Positions 1 to 8,800 of a DNA stretch of 13,572 nt are shown here, piece by piece; within the stretch, counting starts at the first letter, position 1, and the number at the start of each line of letters is the position of its first letter. Under the pieces are notes generated by a model that was not told where the DNA came from, did no database searches, and saw only the letters and a list, made by a program, of their open reading frames with translations. Where the stretch lies: the NCBI GenBank assembly GCA_034440455.1, contig JAWXCB010000053.1, positions 1 through 13,572 of the forward strand, in the 5' to 3' direction. The translations under genes and the position numbers were made by a program. The stretch is from JAWXCB01 sp034440455. GTDB taxonomy: Bacteria > Bacteroidota > Bacteroidia > Chitinophagales > CAIOSU01.

Positions 1-513
1 ATAACCGGCAGGAATATTTATATCACCGTTGGGTGTAGCAGAAATTGTTGCCGAGCCGTTGACAGAACAAACAGAAGAAGCATCGGCAGTCAATGTTCCG
101 GCATCCGGGGAGTTGCTATAAACAACAACATAATTATTTGAAAGTGAAAATGAATCATCTGTCAATGCACCAAAAGTCAAAACTGTGTCTCCAATTCCTA
201 TCAGCACATTTCCAGTATAACTTAAACCCCAAACCCAAGATTCTCCTTCACCGGCTCCATCAAAATCAATTGTGCCGGTGGTATTTATAGCAAGTACTTC
301 AGTTGCGGGAGATGTGATAACGTAAGCATAATTCGCAGATGATGTGCTATTGTTGCTCATTGTTATCAAATCAGGGATGCCGTCACCGACACAGGTGAAA
401 ACAGGGTTTCCTATATTGGAAGTAACTGTACCGCCATCAACAGCGCGAACAGAGGAGATGCTGCCGAGCAAAAAGGCAAACAGCATAATTGTTTTTGTTT
501 TTAGGGCGTCCAT
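1..513 (-). CDS. Secreted repeat protein, N-terminal part (runs off left edge)
   Basis: The frame is open from an ATG at 511-513 to the left edge, 171 codons with no stop. The first 24 residues (MDALKTKTIMLFAFLLGS then ISSVRA) form a signal peptide, with cleavage likely after the Ala of VRA. The mature part starts VDGGTVTSNIGNPVFTCVGD and continues with a YAYVIT strand, a DFDGAGEG loop and WGLSYTGN. This resembles a repeat of about 100 residues seen in large secreted Bacteroidota proteins, in which 'cvGDG.pD' and 'YvIt..n.il' motifs recur. A second, differently built unit begins near residue 136 (SPDAGTLTAD). A later ATG (residue 10) would shorten the signal peptide, so I kept the first one, although no clear Shine-Dalgarno precedes either. 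The C-terminus, where a T9SS tail might be expected, is outside the window. Function unknown; likely cell surface or extracellular. Confidence 0.72.
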   Translation of the reverse strand, partial: MDALKTKTIMLFAFLLGSISSVRAVDGGTVTSNIGNPVFTCVGDGIPDLITMSNNSTSSANYAYVITSPATEVLAINTTGTIDFDGAGEGESWVWGLSYTGNVLIGIGDTVLTFGALTDDSFSLSNNYVVVYSNSPDAGTLTADASSVCSVNGSATISATPNGDINIPAGY

Positions 514-659
514 AAGATTGGGTTTTTAAATTTTAAGAATTTTCATGAAGAACAATCGGCTAATCGAAAAGTTTTTCGTTCTGAAAATTATTTTCCGAAT
601 CTTTCGTACAGAACAAACCACCTATAATTCAGTTATTTTGGTAAATCGTTAATCTTTTT

Positions 660-1265
660 ATGAAATATCTTCTAATAGTTGTGATTGTTGTTGCGATCAT
701 TGTAATCGCTGTTCAAATCTATTTTACAATAAGCATGTCAAAAATTGAAACCCATCATTACACGGTGATTTCACAAAAGGGAAATGTTGAAGTCAGAAAA
801 TATGATCCTGCTATTTTTATTAACTACACCGAGAAGGGAGGAATGTTTCAGGTGCAGAACAATGCTTTCAGAAACCTTGCGGGTTATCTATTCGGCAGCA
901 ATGCGCGGGAACAAAAGATTGCCATGACCGCTCCCGTGCAAATGGAACAGAAAGACAACGATGCGGTGATGCGGTTCATGATTCCCTCTGAGTATAAATT
1001 GAAAGACTTGCCTGCGCCTACTAATAGCAAGGTGTTAATGACTGAGGAGCCTGCATTTTATGCCGCAGCAATTCGCTATAGCGGTTTCAATAATGAAAGC
1101 AAATTTCAAAAACACAAAAAGCAATTGGAAGAATTCATCAGCAATGAAAAATCGGAATTGGATGGTGCTTTTATTTTCCTCGGTTACAATCCGCCTTTTC
1201 AGTGGTTTGGCAGAAAAAATGAGGTGCTAGTGAAAATTGAGAGCATCGGAATTGCTGTTCCATGA
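660..1265 (+). CDS. SOUL family haem-binding protein, membrane-anchored
   Basis: A 201-residue protein. Residues 3-25 form one hydrophobic segment (YLLIVVIVVAIIVIAV and following), with most of the protein expected on the far side of the membrane or attached to it. The rest matches the SOUL/HBP fold: the opening E-x-H-x-Y-x-V strand and VEVRKYDPAIF near residues 43-53, a NAFRNLAGYLFGSN helix at 68-81, and the family hallmark KIAMTAPVQM at 86-95. A second block, VLMTEEPAFYAAAIRYSGF, and the C-terminal GYNPPFQWFGRKNEV are also typical. Family members bind haem or other tetrapyrroles; the bacterial role is not established. The TGA stop overlaps the ATG of the photolyase-like gene (ATGA at 1262-1265), which indicates translational coupling. 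The sequence shows no lesion, unlike its downstream partner. Confidence 0.9.
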   Translation: MKYLLIVVIVVAIIVIAVQIYFTISMSKIETHHYTVISQKGNVEVRKYDPAIFINYTEKGGMFQVQNNAFRNLAGYLFGSNAREQKIAMTAPVQMEQKDNDAVMRFMIPSEYKLKDLPAPTNSKVLMTEEPAFYAAAIRYSGFNNESKFQKHKKQLEEFISNEKSELDGAFIFLGYNPPFQWFGRKNEVLVKIESIGIAVP

Positions 1266-2730
1266 TTTCGGCAATCAGCATCGTTTTCCCACATCAACTG
1301 TATCGGAATAATCCATGTCTGAATAAAAACTTCAAGGTGGTGTTGCTATAAGACCCTCTCTATTTCACGCAATACGCTTTTCATAAACTCAAACTTGTAT
1401 TCCATCGCGCTTCCATGCAGCGCTACGCAGACTTTCTGCGCGAGCACGGATTTGCAGTTGAATACATTGCCTTTCATGAACATGAAAATCCGGACATGCT
1501 GCTGGCGCAATTCCGCAGGAGCGGCAGCACAGCGATTCACTATGCCGACACCACCGATTATTTGCTTGAGCGCAGATTAAGGCGCTATGCGGAAAAATAT
1601 CAAATAGCGTTGCGCAGCTATCCTTCTCCAAATTTTCTCACCACAAAGGAAGAATTAAAAAACCTGCTCGGCAGCGACCGGAAATATCGCATGGAGAATT
1701 TTTATATCAACCAAAGAAAGCGGCTCTGAATTTTGGTTGAAGGAGAAAATCCTATTGGCGGCAAATGGAGTTTCGATGCGGAGAACAGAAAAAAAATGCC
1801 GCGCAGCATACAAGTGCCGCAAATTTTTACATCCGCTGAAAACAAGTATGTTGCCGAAGCGAAAAAATATGTTGCTTCCACTTTGCAAAAAACCCCGGCA
1901 ATGCGGATGCGTTTATTTATCCCGTCACGTTTGAGGATGCAGAAAAATCACTGGAGGATTTTCTTGAAAACAGAATGCACTTGTTCAGAACTTATGAAGA
2001 TGCGATTGCTCGTGAAGAAACTTTTCTCTTTCACTCCATACTCACGCCTGCGCTGAACATCGGCTTGCTTTCGCCCGCTGGCGTAATGGAACGAACGCTT
2101 GTCTTTCATCAAAGAAAGAATTTTCCGCTCAACAGCCTTGAAGGTTTCGTTCGGCAAATCATCGGTTGGCGTGAATTTATGCGCGGCATCTATACGTTGG
2201 AAGACGTGTATCAGCGCAGGAAAAATTTCTGGGGATTTGAGCTGAAAATCACCGCAAGTTTTTACAATGGCACCACGGGCATTGAGCCGGTGGACTCTAC
2301 CATTCGGAAGATTCACGAGCGCGCTTACTGTCATCACATCGAGCGCCTGATGGCGCTTGGCTCCTTCATGCTGCTGTGCGAATTCCATCCCGATGAAGTG
2401 CATCGGTGGTTTATGGAGTTGTTTATTGATGCTTACGGCTGGGTGATGGTGCCGAATGTGTATGGCATGAGCCAGTATGCCAATGGCGGATTGATTACCA
2501 CAAAACCCTACGTGTGCGGTTCAAACTACATCCTGAAAATGAGCGACCATAAGAAAGGCGATTGGCTCGCAGTGTGGGACGCGCTGTTTTGGAGATTCAT
2601 TCATGTGCATAGAAATATGTTTGCGAACAACCCGCGCATGAGCATGATGGTGCGACAATTAGAAAAAATGCCTCAGCAGAAATTACAAATGCAACTTGCT
2701 GTCGCAGATAAATTCCTGAAAACGATGTAA
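1262..2730 (+). pseudogene. Cryptochrome/photolyase-related gene (DPRP/FeS-BCP family) with two stops and a frameshift
   Basis: Conceptual reading from ATG 1262 gives ISIVFPHQLYRNNPCLNK, then TAA (1349-1351) where relatives have Glu before DPLYF, then FHKLKLVFHRASMQRYADFL. A TGA follows (1727-1729) in QRKRL*ILVEG, before GGKWSFDAENRKK. The frame then moves by -1 at the A run 1887-1892 and resumes as NPGNADAFIYPVTFEDAEKS to the TAA at 2728-2730. Restoring one A gives about 489 residues, a normal length for the family. The C-terminal FAD domain has LNSLEGFVRQIIGWREFMRG, AYCHHIERLMALGSFML and GMSQYANGGLITTKPYVCGS. The cysteine-rich Fe-S insert expected after NYxxxMSD in FeS-type members is absent: only HKKGDWLAVWD lies before ALFWRF. 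Active members repair UV lesions or sense light. Family identity is firm. Whether the lesions are biological or sequencing errors cannot be told from the sequence. Confidence 0.85.
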
Positions 2731-2771
2731 TAGTTGCGATTTCTCAATTTTTCTATGACTCGCAACGACAG

Positions 2772-2818
2772 ATGCTGGATTCTGAAAGGTATCCTGAAAA
2801 CCCTCTCAGCATTTTTTT
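2772..2818 (+). terminator. Possible terminator between photolyase-like and TPR genes
   Basis: ATGCTG (2772-2777) pairs with CAGCAT (2807-2812), and a run of seven T (2812-2818) starts within the last base of the stem. The loop of 29 bases is long, but it contains a small AGG/CCT stem. Just upstream GTTGCGA (2733-2739) pairs with TCGCAAC (2760-2766) without a T run. Weak as a rho-independent terminator; the position fits the end of the SOUL/photolyase unit. Confidence 0.3.
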
Positions 2819-2863
2819 GTTAACTTGTTGAGGAATTAAAAATTAAATTTTCCCTGCCAACGT

Positions 2864-4102
2864 ATGAAGCGATTACCGGTAATAATTGGGATTCTGATTT
2901 GCTGCCTCAGCGTATTTGCACAGCCGGGCGGGAGAGGAGGCGCAATACAACTCATTGCAGATGGCGATAATTTCCTGCGCCAGGGAGTATTTGACCGCGC
3001 TTTACAAGCCTACGCCAGCGCCATTGCTCGGGATCCCACTTATGCTCAGGCGTATATGAAGCGCGCCTCGCTGAACGCAAAACTTAGCAACAATAGGGAA
3101 GCCATTGAGGATTACAATAAAGCGATAGCCCTCAATCCCTATGTGGAATATATCTAAGACCAACGCGCAAAATTGCGCTTGCTCATCTCTGATTTCAAAG
3201 GCGCAATTGAAGATTTAAACAAGGGCTTGGAATTATCTCCTAATAACAAGTTGATGATCGCGCATCGCGCGGAAACAAAAACATTCATGCAGGATTATGC
3301 AGGCGCGCTCAATGATTACACCGCTTTGCTGGACTCTTTTCCCAATGACACTTTAGGATACCTTTTGCGAGCTTCATTTTTCATAGACCTGAAAGACTAC
3401 GAGGCTGCCCATCGCGATATTCAAAAGGCATTGGTATTATCTCCAAATTCTTCAATTAGCTACAATCTACTTGGAATTTATCATCGCAATACGGGGAATG
3501 TGGAAGACGCTGTGCAGGCATTTACAGTTTCTATCCAGCACAACCCGGAATTCGCCCTTGGATATTATAACCGCAGCATTGCCTACCGCCTCATGGGAAA
3601 TAATCAGGCTTCCGCCAATGACCTCGACAAAGCAATCGCGATGGACACCCGTATGAAAAACGCATATTTCAACCGCGCTATTTGTAAAAAAGACGCTGGC
3701 GATTATATTGGGGCGCTGGAAGATTACAACAAGGCGGTCGAACTTGACAGTGAATTTTCAGATGCTTTATACAACCGCGGTTTCACAAAAAAAATTATGG
3801 GCGACTATGCAGGCGCGCTTACGGATTACAATGAAGCTATTGCGGTGAATCCTAAAGACCCGAATCTGTATAATGCGCGGGGTAAAATCAAGGCATTATT
3901 TGGCTATTACAACGAAGCAATTGGGGACTACTCCACTGCCATTTCTCTTCAACCTGATTACGCAGACGCTTGGCTAAACCGAGGCGTAATTCACATCATT
4001 AATTTGTATAAAGATTCCGGGTGTGACGACCTTCGCGAAAGCATGCGCCTTGGCAGTCGGCTGGCGGAAGATAAGTACAAATATTTCTGCACGAAGTATT
4101 GA
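2864..4102 (+). CDS. Exported TPR-repeat protein, interrupted by one in-frame TAA
   Basis: From ATG 2864 a signal peptide (MKRLPVIIGILICCLSVFAQ, cleavage likely after VFA) leads into a solenoid of about ten or eleven 34-residue tetratricopeptide repeats. Diagnostic helix pairs include YMKRASLNAKLSNNREAIED, AYFNRAICKKDAGDYIGALE and ALYNRGFTKKIMGDYAGALT. The last unit ends with a Sel1-like cap, SGCDDLRESMRLGS, and KYFCTKY. TAA at 3155-3157 (codon 98) falls inside the third repeat, between NPYVEYI and DQRAKLRLLISDFKGAIEDL. The frame is unchanged and the repeat periodicity continues, so this is one gene broken by a single substitution (for example GAA or TAT to TAA), not two genes. A TTG at 3173 just after the stop could restart translation but would lack a signal peptide. 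TPR proteins are protein-binding scaffolds; the partner is unknown. The gene converges with the FolE gene. Confidence 0.8.
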
Positions 4103-4180
4103 TGCGGTAATACAGCATAACCGAATCTTCCGCTTCCATCGCTGATTTACGTTTGCAGTTCAGAGTTGCTTATTCTGCCA

Positions 4181-4897
4181 TCAGCGCAGTTGCTTAAAAT
4201 TTAAATGACTTAAGAACTCGCTGCGGACTTTGCTTTTGTTGAACTTGCCGCGATAGCTTGCAGTGAATGTGCTGCTGTTCACGTCATTGATGCCGCGCGA
4301 GGCGACACACAAATGGTCGGCTTCAATCACAACAGCGACATCATCGGTTTTTAAAATATCTGCTAAACTGTTGGCGATTTGTTCCGTGAGGCGTTCCTGC
4401 ACCTGCGGTCGCTTGGAATAATATTTTACGAGGCGGTTGATTTTCGACAGCCCGATAACATGCGCCTTTGGAAAATATGCCACATGCGCTTTCCCGATAA
4501 TCGGAACAAAATGATGCTCACAATAAGAATAGAGCGTGATGTTTTTTTCCACGAGCATTTCCTTGTAGCCATAGTCATTCGGAAACACAGTTGCTTTTGG
4601 CTTGTTGCGCGGGTTCAGCCCCATGAACGCTTCCTGCACAAACATTTTCGCCACACGATGAGACGTGCCTTTCAGGCTTTCATCCGTGAGGTCTAAGCCC
4701 AGCGTCTGCATGATTTCACCGAAGTGATGCGCGATTGTTTCAATTTTTTCGCTGTCAGATTTTTCATCTGCCTGCGTAAGATGCAGCAATTCCTCTGTCT
4801 CTTCAGCAAGCGCTGCATGGTGATGATGCGCGTGTCCGTTCAAACTGTTTTTGTGAAAGCCATTGTGCTGCGGTGCGTGTAATCTATTTTCTGTCAT
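4181..4897 (-). CDS. folE: GTP cyclohydrolase I
   Basis: A 238-residue enzyme converting GTP to 7,8-dihydroneopterin triphosphate, the first step of folate/pterin synthesis; cytoplasmic toroidal homo-oligomer. Zinc ligands are visible: C126 and H129 in SYCEHHFVPIIGKAHVAYFP and C197 in ADHLCVASRGI. The 71-residue spacing between the cysteines equals that in the E. coli enzyme. GLSKINRLVKYYSKRPQVQE (149-168) and SSTFTASYRGKF are also family signatures. I chose ATG at 4895-4897, preceded by AAAGG six bases upstream; the frame could extend eight codons to a TTG at 4921. The first 50 residues are not part of the catalytic core and are rich in histidine (H7, H11, H15, H22, H24-H27, H39), which is unusual and may bind metal. 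The gene is intact, convergent with the TPR gene and divergent from the DUF4397 gene. Confidence 0.96.
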   Translation of the reverse strand: MTENRLHAPQHNGFHKNSLNGHAHHHHAALAEETEELLHLTQADEKSDSEKIETIAHHFGEIMQTLGLDLTDESLKGTSHRVAKMFVQEAFMGLNPRNKPKATVFPNDYGYKEMLVEKNITLYSYCEHHFVPIIGKAHVAYFPKAHVIGLSKINRLVKYYSKRPQVQERLTEQIANSLADILKTDDVAVVIEADHLCVASRGINDVNSSTFTASYRGKFNKSKVRSEFLSHLNFKQLR

Positions 4898-5047
4898 CGA
4901 AAGCCTTTCATCATAAAACAAGCAGATGGAGAGATTGTTTCAAGAGCGCTATTGGTGTAATTTTTTTAAAACTTTTTGTTTTTCCAAAAACATTTTCACC
5001 GCCTCCGTGTTTAATACTGCATTAACAAACCAAAATAAAATTAAAAA

Positions 5048-5737
5048 ATGAAAAAGCATTTGTTTCTCTATGGAGCCATGGCGCTCTCAGTTTTATTCCT
5101 GTTCTCTTCCTGCGATGAAGATGATGATGACAACGACATGAACGCACATGCCAATGTTCTTGTAACACACGCTTCGCCTAATGCGCCTGGTGTTGACCTC
5201 TTGGTGGATGACGTGAAAGTAAATTCCGCTGCGCTCACATTCCCAAACAACACAGGCTACCTGATGGTAGATGCAGGCACGCGCAACATCAAGGTGAATG
5301 TTGCGGGAACATCTACTACGGTGATTGAAGCCGACCTCGACCTGATGCAGGATGCGAACTATTCTGTGTTTGCGGTTGATTCGGTTTCAAAAATCAGCGC
5401 GTTGGTAATTGCGGATGACCTCGCTGCTCCTGCATCGGGCAAGGCGCATGTGCGTTTCATTCACCTTTCGCCAAACGCTCCTGCGGTTGACATCGCGGTA
5501 GATGGTGGCTCAGTAGTTTTCGGAGATTACTCTTTCAAAGAATACACTGCATTCACTCCGCTTGATGCAGGTTCGTATGATTTGGAAGTGCGCGTTGCAG
5601 GCACCGCAACGGTTGCGCTCGACCTCGACCCCATCACGCTTGAAGCAGGTAAGATTTACACTGTGTTCGCGAAAGGATTTCTTGGAGGCGCGGGAGCGCA
5701 AGAACTCGGTGCTGAAATCATCGTGAACAATCCGTAA
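5048..5737 (+). CDS. DUF4397 domain lipoprotein
   Basis: A 229-residue lipoprotein. The signal peptide is MKKHLFLYGAMALSVLFLFS with lipobox LFSSC and lipidated C22. The next residues, DEDDDDND, resemble the acid-rich lipoprotein export signals that send Bacteroidota lipoproteins to the cell surface; that reading is inference. Two tandem DUF4397 units follow: residues about 36-120, starting ANVLVTHASPNAPGVDLLVD, and about 132-225, starting AHVRFIHLSPNAPAVDIAVD. Each has the family's 'vr..H.SpnAP.vDv.vdg' opening, a LDAGSYDLEVRVAGT-type middle and a YTVFA-type strand near the end. The family is found in surface lipoproteins and its ligand is not known to me. The start ATG follows an AT-rich stretch (AAAATTAAAAA) with no clear Shine-Dalgarno. 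It is followed closely by a strong terminator, so it is probably a single-gene transcript with a promoter in the 150-bp gap shared with FolE. Confidence 0.93.
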   Translation: MKKHLFLYGAMALSVLFLFSSCDEDDDDNDMNAHANVLVTHASPNAPGVDLLVDDVKVNSAALTFPNNTGYLMVDAGTRNIKVNVAGTSTTVIEADLDLMQDANYSVFAVDSVSKISALVIADDLAAPASGKAHVRFIHLSPNAPAVDIAVDGGSVVFGDYSFKEYTAFTPLDAGSYDLEVRVAGTATVALDLDPITLEAGKIYTVFAKGFLGGAGAQELGAEIIVNNP

Positions 5738-5764
5738 GAACTTTTTTTCGATTGCACAATTAGA

Positions 5765-5794
5765 AGCTCTGCCGAGAGGCAGGGCTTTTTTTTT
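5765..5794 (+). terminator. Rho-independent terminator after the DUF4397 gene
   Basis: A nine-pair stem, AGCTCTGCC (5765-5773) with GGCAGGGCT (5778-5786), has one T-G wobble and a GAGA tetraloop (GNRA type). It runs directly into nine T (5786-5794). It lies 28 bases after the stop codon and works only for plus-strand transcription, because the opposite strand has no T tract on that side. Confidence 0.92.
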
Positions 5795-5840
5795 GTTAAG
5801 TTGTAAACCTTAGAAAGGCTGTTAAGAGAATTCTTCGCGC

Positions 5841-8800
5841 TCAGCGTTTCACAAACTTTTCAATTTGTTCCGCGTCTTCTTCCGTCCATGCTTTGATAAA
5901 GTAGCAACCGGAATTCAAATTTGAAAGGTCAAGCGCAACCTGCGTATTTCCTTTTTGCAATTTTTCTGTTCTGCTCAAAATATTTTTCCCAAGCATATCA
6001 ATCACAGCAAGATTGACATTGCTCGCAGAGTGGTTTGTAAATTTTACCGTGATAAAATCTATTGCAGGATTCGGAGAAATATCCATTTGAAATGTTTCTT
6101 CTTCAGACGCAGAAGATGATAATTCGTTTTCGGGACTTGTCTTAAAACTTTTGTTGGAATGATTAGCTGTCCAGTCTAAGTTGATGAGTTTGTTGTTTCC
6201 TGTTCCATGAAAGCAATAATTTGAAGTTCCAATTACCTGCACAGAGTTGAAATCCTTGTTGGCATTAATATTCAAAGTCAAAGCGTACCTTCTTAATCCA
6301 TCTGGAACATTATGCAACAGCAAACTAATTTCCAATTGGTTGCCCTTTAGTTGCGAGGAGAGAACCGTTGTTTGCTTCACAGCAAGATATTCATATACTT
6401 CCTGCAAAGGCGCCATCCAAATTCTGTCTGAACCGTTTTTACCAAACGTGTTGTCAACGTATTGCGCGTAAAATTTGAAAGTAGGATAAATTAAATTTCC
6501 GTTGAAATCCGTGCTCATATTATGTGTGGCATTATTGTACCAATAGTGGTCGCCATTCCCGCTCAGGCTTGCCGCTTCGTCAATATGGTCAGTGACGTTT
6601 GACTGGTTATGCGTACCGTTTTGAATGAACTGCCTTTTTAATTTGAAATCATTCAAATCAAGCGCAGCATCCACCTGCACGATGTCGTCATAAAAGCCGG
6701 AACCGCTTTGGTCATACACTGCAATCATTCCATTATTAAATGCAGGATGCACATAATTCTCATCGCCTGCGGGAACTACAAAGTGAGTCATATCAATACC
6801 GGTAAGCGAATCAACGTAGCGTACATTTTCATTTACCTGGTAGTCATAGCTGAAGTCAGTATCATTTGCCGAATGTGTAAAACTGTGATTCAACACATCC
6901 CAGCCTGCTGCATGAAGCTCTATCAATTCAGCCCATGTTATTCTGTTGTCCGTGCTTCTTGATTTGTGCAGGTCTTGTCCAATATTATTTCTCGAATACC
7001 ATGCAAGCCCGGCTTTGAAGGGAATATTATTTCCGCAGCCATCGGTATAAAACATGCCGGGATACATGATGTTGTCATATTCATTCAACCCACCATTAAA
7101 CATTCTATAAGCAATTCGATAGCCGTCCATGTGTCCGTCATCCATCGTGTAGCTGTACGCAAAATCTTTATTGTATTTCAAAGGCGCTTTTTCCACGCTG
7201 TATGAAGAAGGAGCGCTGTTGAAAGTCAAAATTATTTTCAGCGTATCATCTATCGAAGGTTCAACGCTGATATGAACGGGGCTTGAAGCAACAAACTGAG
7301 TTGATTGATAGGCGCGCGCAGTCAGCGTATAATTTCCAACAAGAATAGTGTTCCAATTGAAACTATAGGGGCTGGACATATCAGTGCCGAGCAGCGTATT
7401 GCCGCGATAGAATTCCACTTTAGTGATCCTTACATTTTGCGTGGAAGAAGTGATTAGCTCGACAAGCAGTTGCCCTGACTCTCCTTTTCCATCATGCGCA
7501 TTCTCCGTTTTTGTATCGCCAAACCACAGGAAGGGCGCGCTGCCGCCCGCGAATTCGATTTTCTGAATGCCGATTTCAAATGCCGCTGCGCCTATGCAAC
7601 TTGGAAATTCAATATATTTGACTGCTGTGAAATCAAAACCCGGAAAAGCAGAAAGCGGAATCGTAATTGTTTTCCACTCATTGCCGATGCCGCCTGCGGC
7701 TGTAACATACGTTTGTAAGGACGAAGGACTTTTTGAACTGCCATTCGGCTTGAACTGAATTTTATTCCATTGCGCTGTACCGGTAAAATCACGAAGCGTC
7801 AACTTCAATACATTGTTTCCACCTGCGGTTACATTATAGTTTGAGCCATAGATTGTACTCGCACTATAACCCATCTTCAATTTCTTCCAGCTTGAAGCGG
7901 CATTGGTTACTTTCAAATAAGGCGCATCCGATGTTCCGGTTGCTTCAATTTCAGCGCTGATTGTGATGTCAGAATTTTCAAGAAAAAAACTATTCTCCTG
8001 TGGGTTGATGACACTTACTGTGAAAGGAAGGACTGCGGTGTCAACTGGCTGTTCATTGACAGAAATAGTTATTGCTGAAGAAAAAGCAGTTGCGCCATCA
8101 TCGTCAAACGCTTTTGTTTTCAGCGTAAAGTTTCCGGAAGAAATATTATTCCATGCGAATGAATACGGACTGGTTAAATCCGTTCCAAGCAAATTATTTC
8201 CTTCATAGAATTCAACTTTCGCAATGTTGCCATCGTTGTCGGAAGCAGTAGCAGTGATGTTAATTATTGCAGGAGCAATAAACTCCGAGTTGTTTGCGGG
8301 GGCTGTGATTGTTGATGTGGGTGGTATGTTTTGCGGAACAACAACAGTTGTATTTGCCGCCCAGTTAATTACTGCATCAAACAATTTCCCTCCATCTGCA
8401 GTGAGTGATGCCGCGCTGTTATCATGCAGAAAAAAACCTACTCTTCGCGCAGGAGCATTCAAGCCTTGCATTGCCGCGCCCGTTTCATAGCCGAAGATTG
8501 CAGCCTTCGTTGGAGTGCCGACAATCGTTGCGACCGTTATCGCATTCGCTGTAGGTTTCCCCCAGGGAATTGTTTGGTTTGATGGATAAAGTGAAATATT
8601 TCCTGCGGAAAGTCCTGCTGCCAAAGGATGCGCGCTATTCGTCAGCGCGATTTGTTTTTGCGAACCCTGCGAGCCATAGTTCCCGCTTCCGCCTGTCATT
8701 TTTAAATCTGCAAACAATCCGCTTTCGCAATTAATCACCGGCACAGCTACGTTGGTGAACGCATCCTCCACATCATCTGATGTTATAGTGGAGGAAATAA

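Noticed and set aside
1948..2403. Minus-strand 151-codon frame opposite the photolyase-like gene
   Set aside because: The plus strand carries clear family motifs through the whole interval; the minus translation has none.
1349..3157. Stop codon reassignment or selenocysteine at the internal stops
   Set aside because: Both TAA and TGA are involved, both also end intact genes here, and no SECIS-like structure was evident after the TGA.
4379..4696. Plus-strand 105-codon frame inside the FolE region
   Set aside because: Antisense to a fully conserved GTP cyclohydrolase I; no motif of its own.
4898..4921. TTG start at 4921 for FolE
   Set aside because: ATG 4897 has an AAAGG sequence at proper spacing; the TTG has none.
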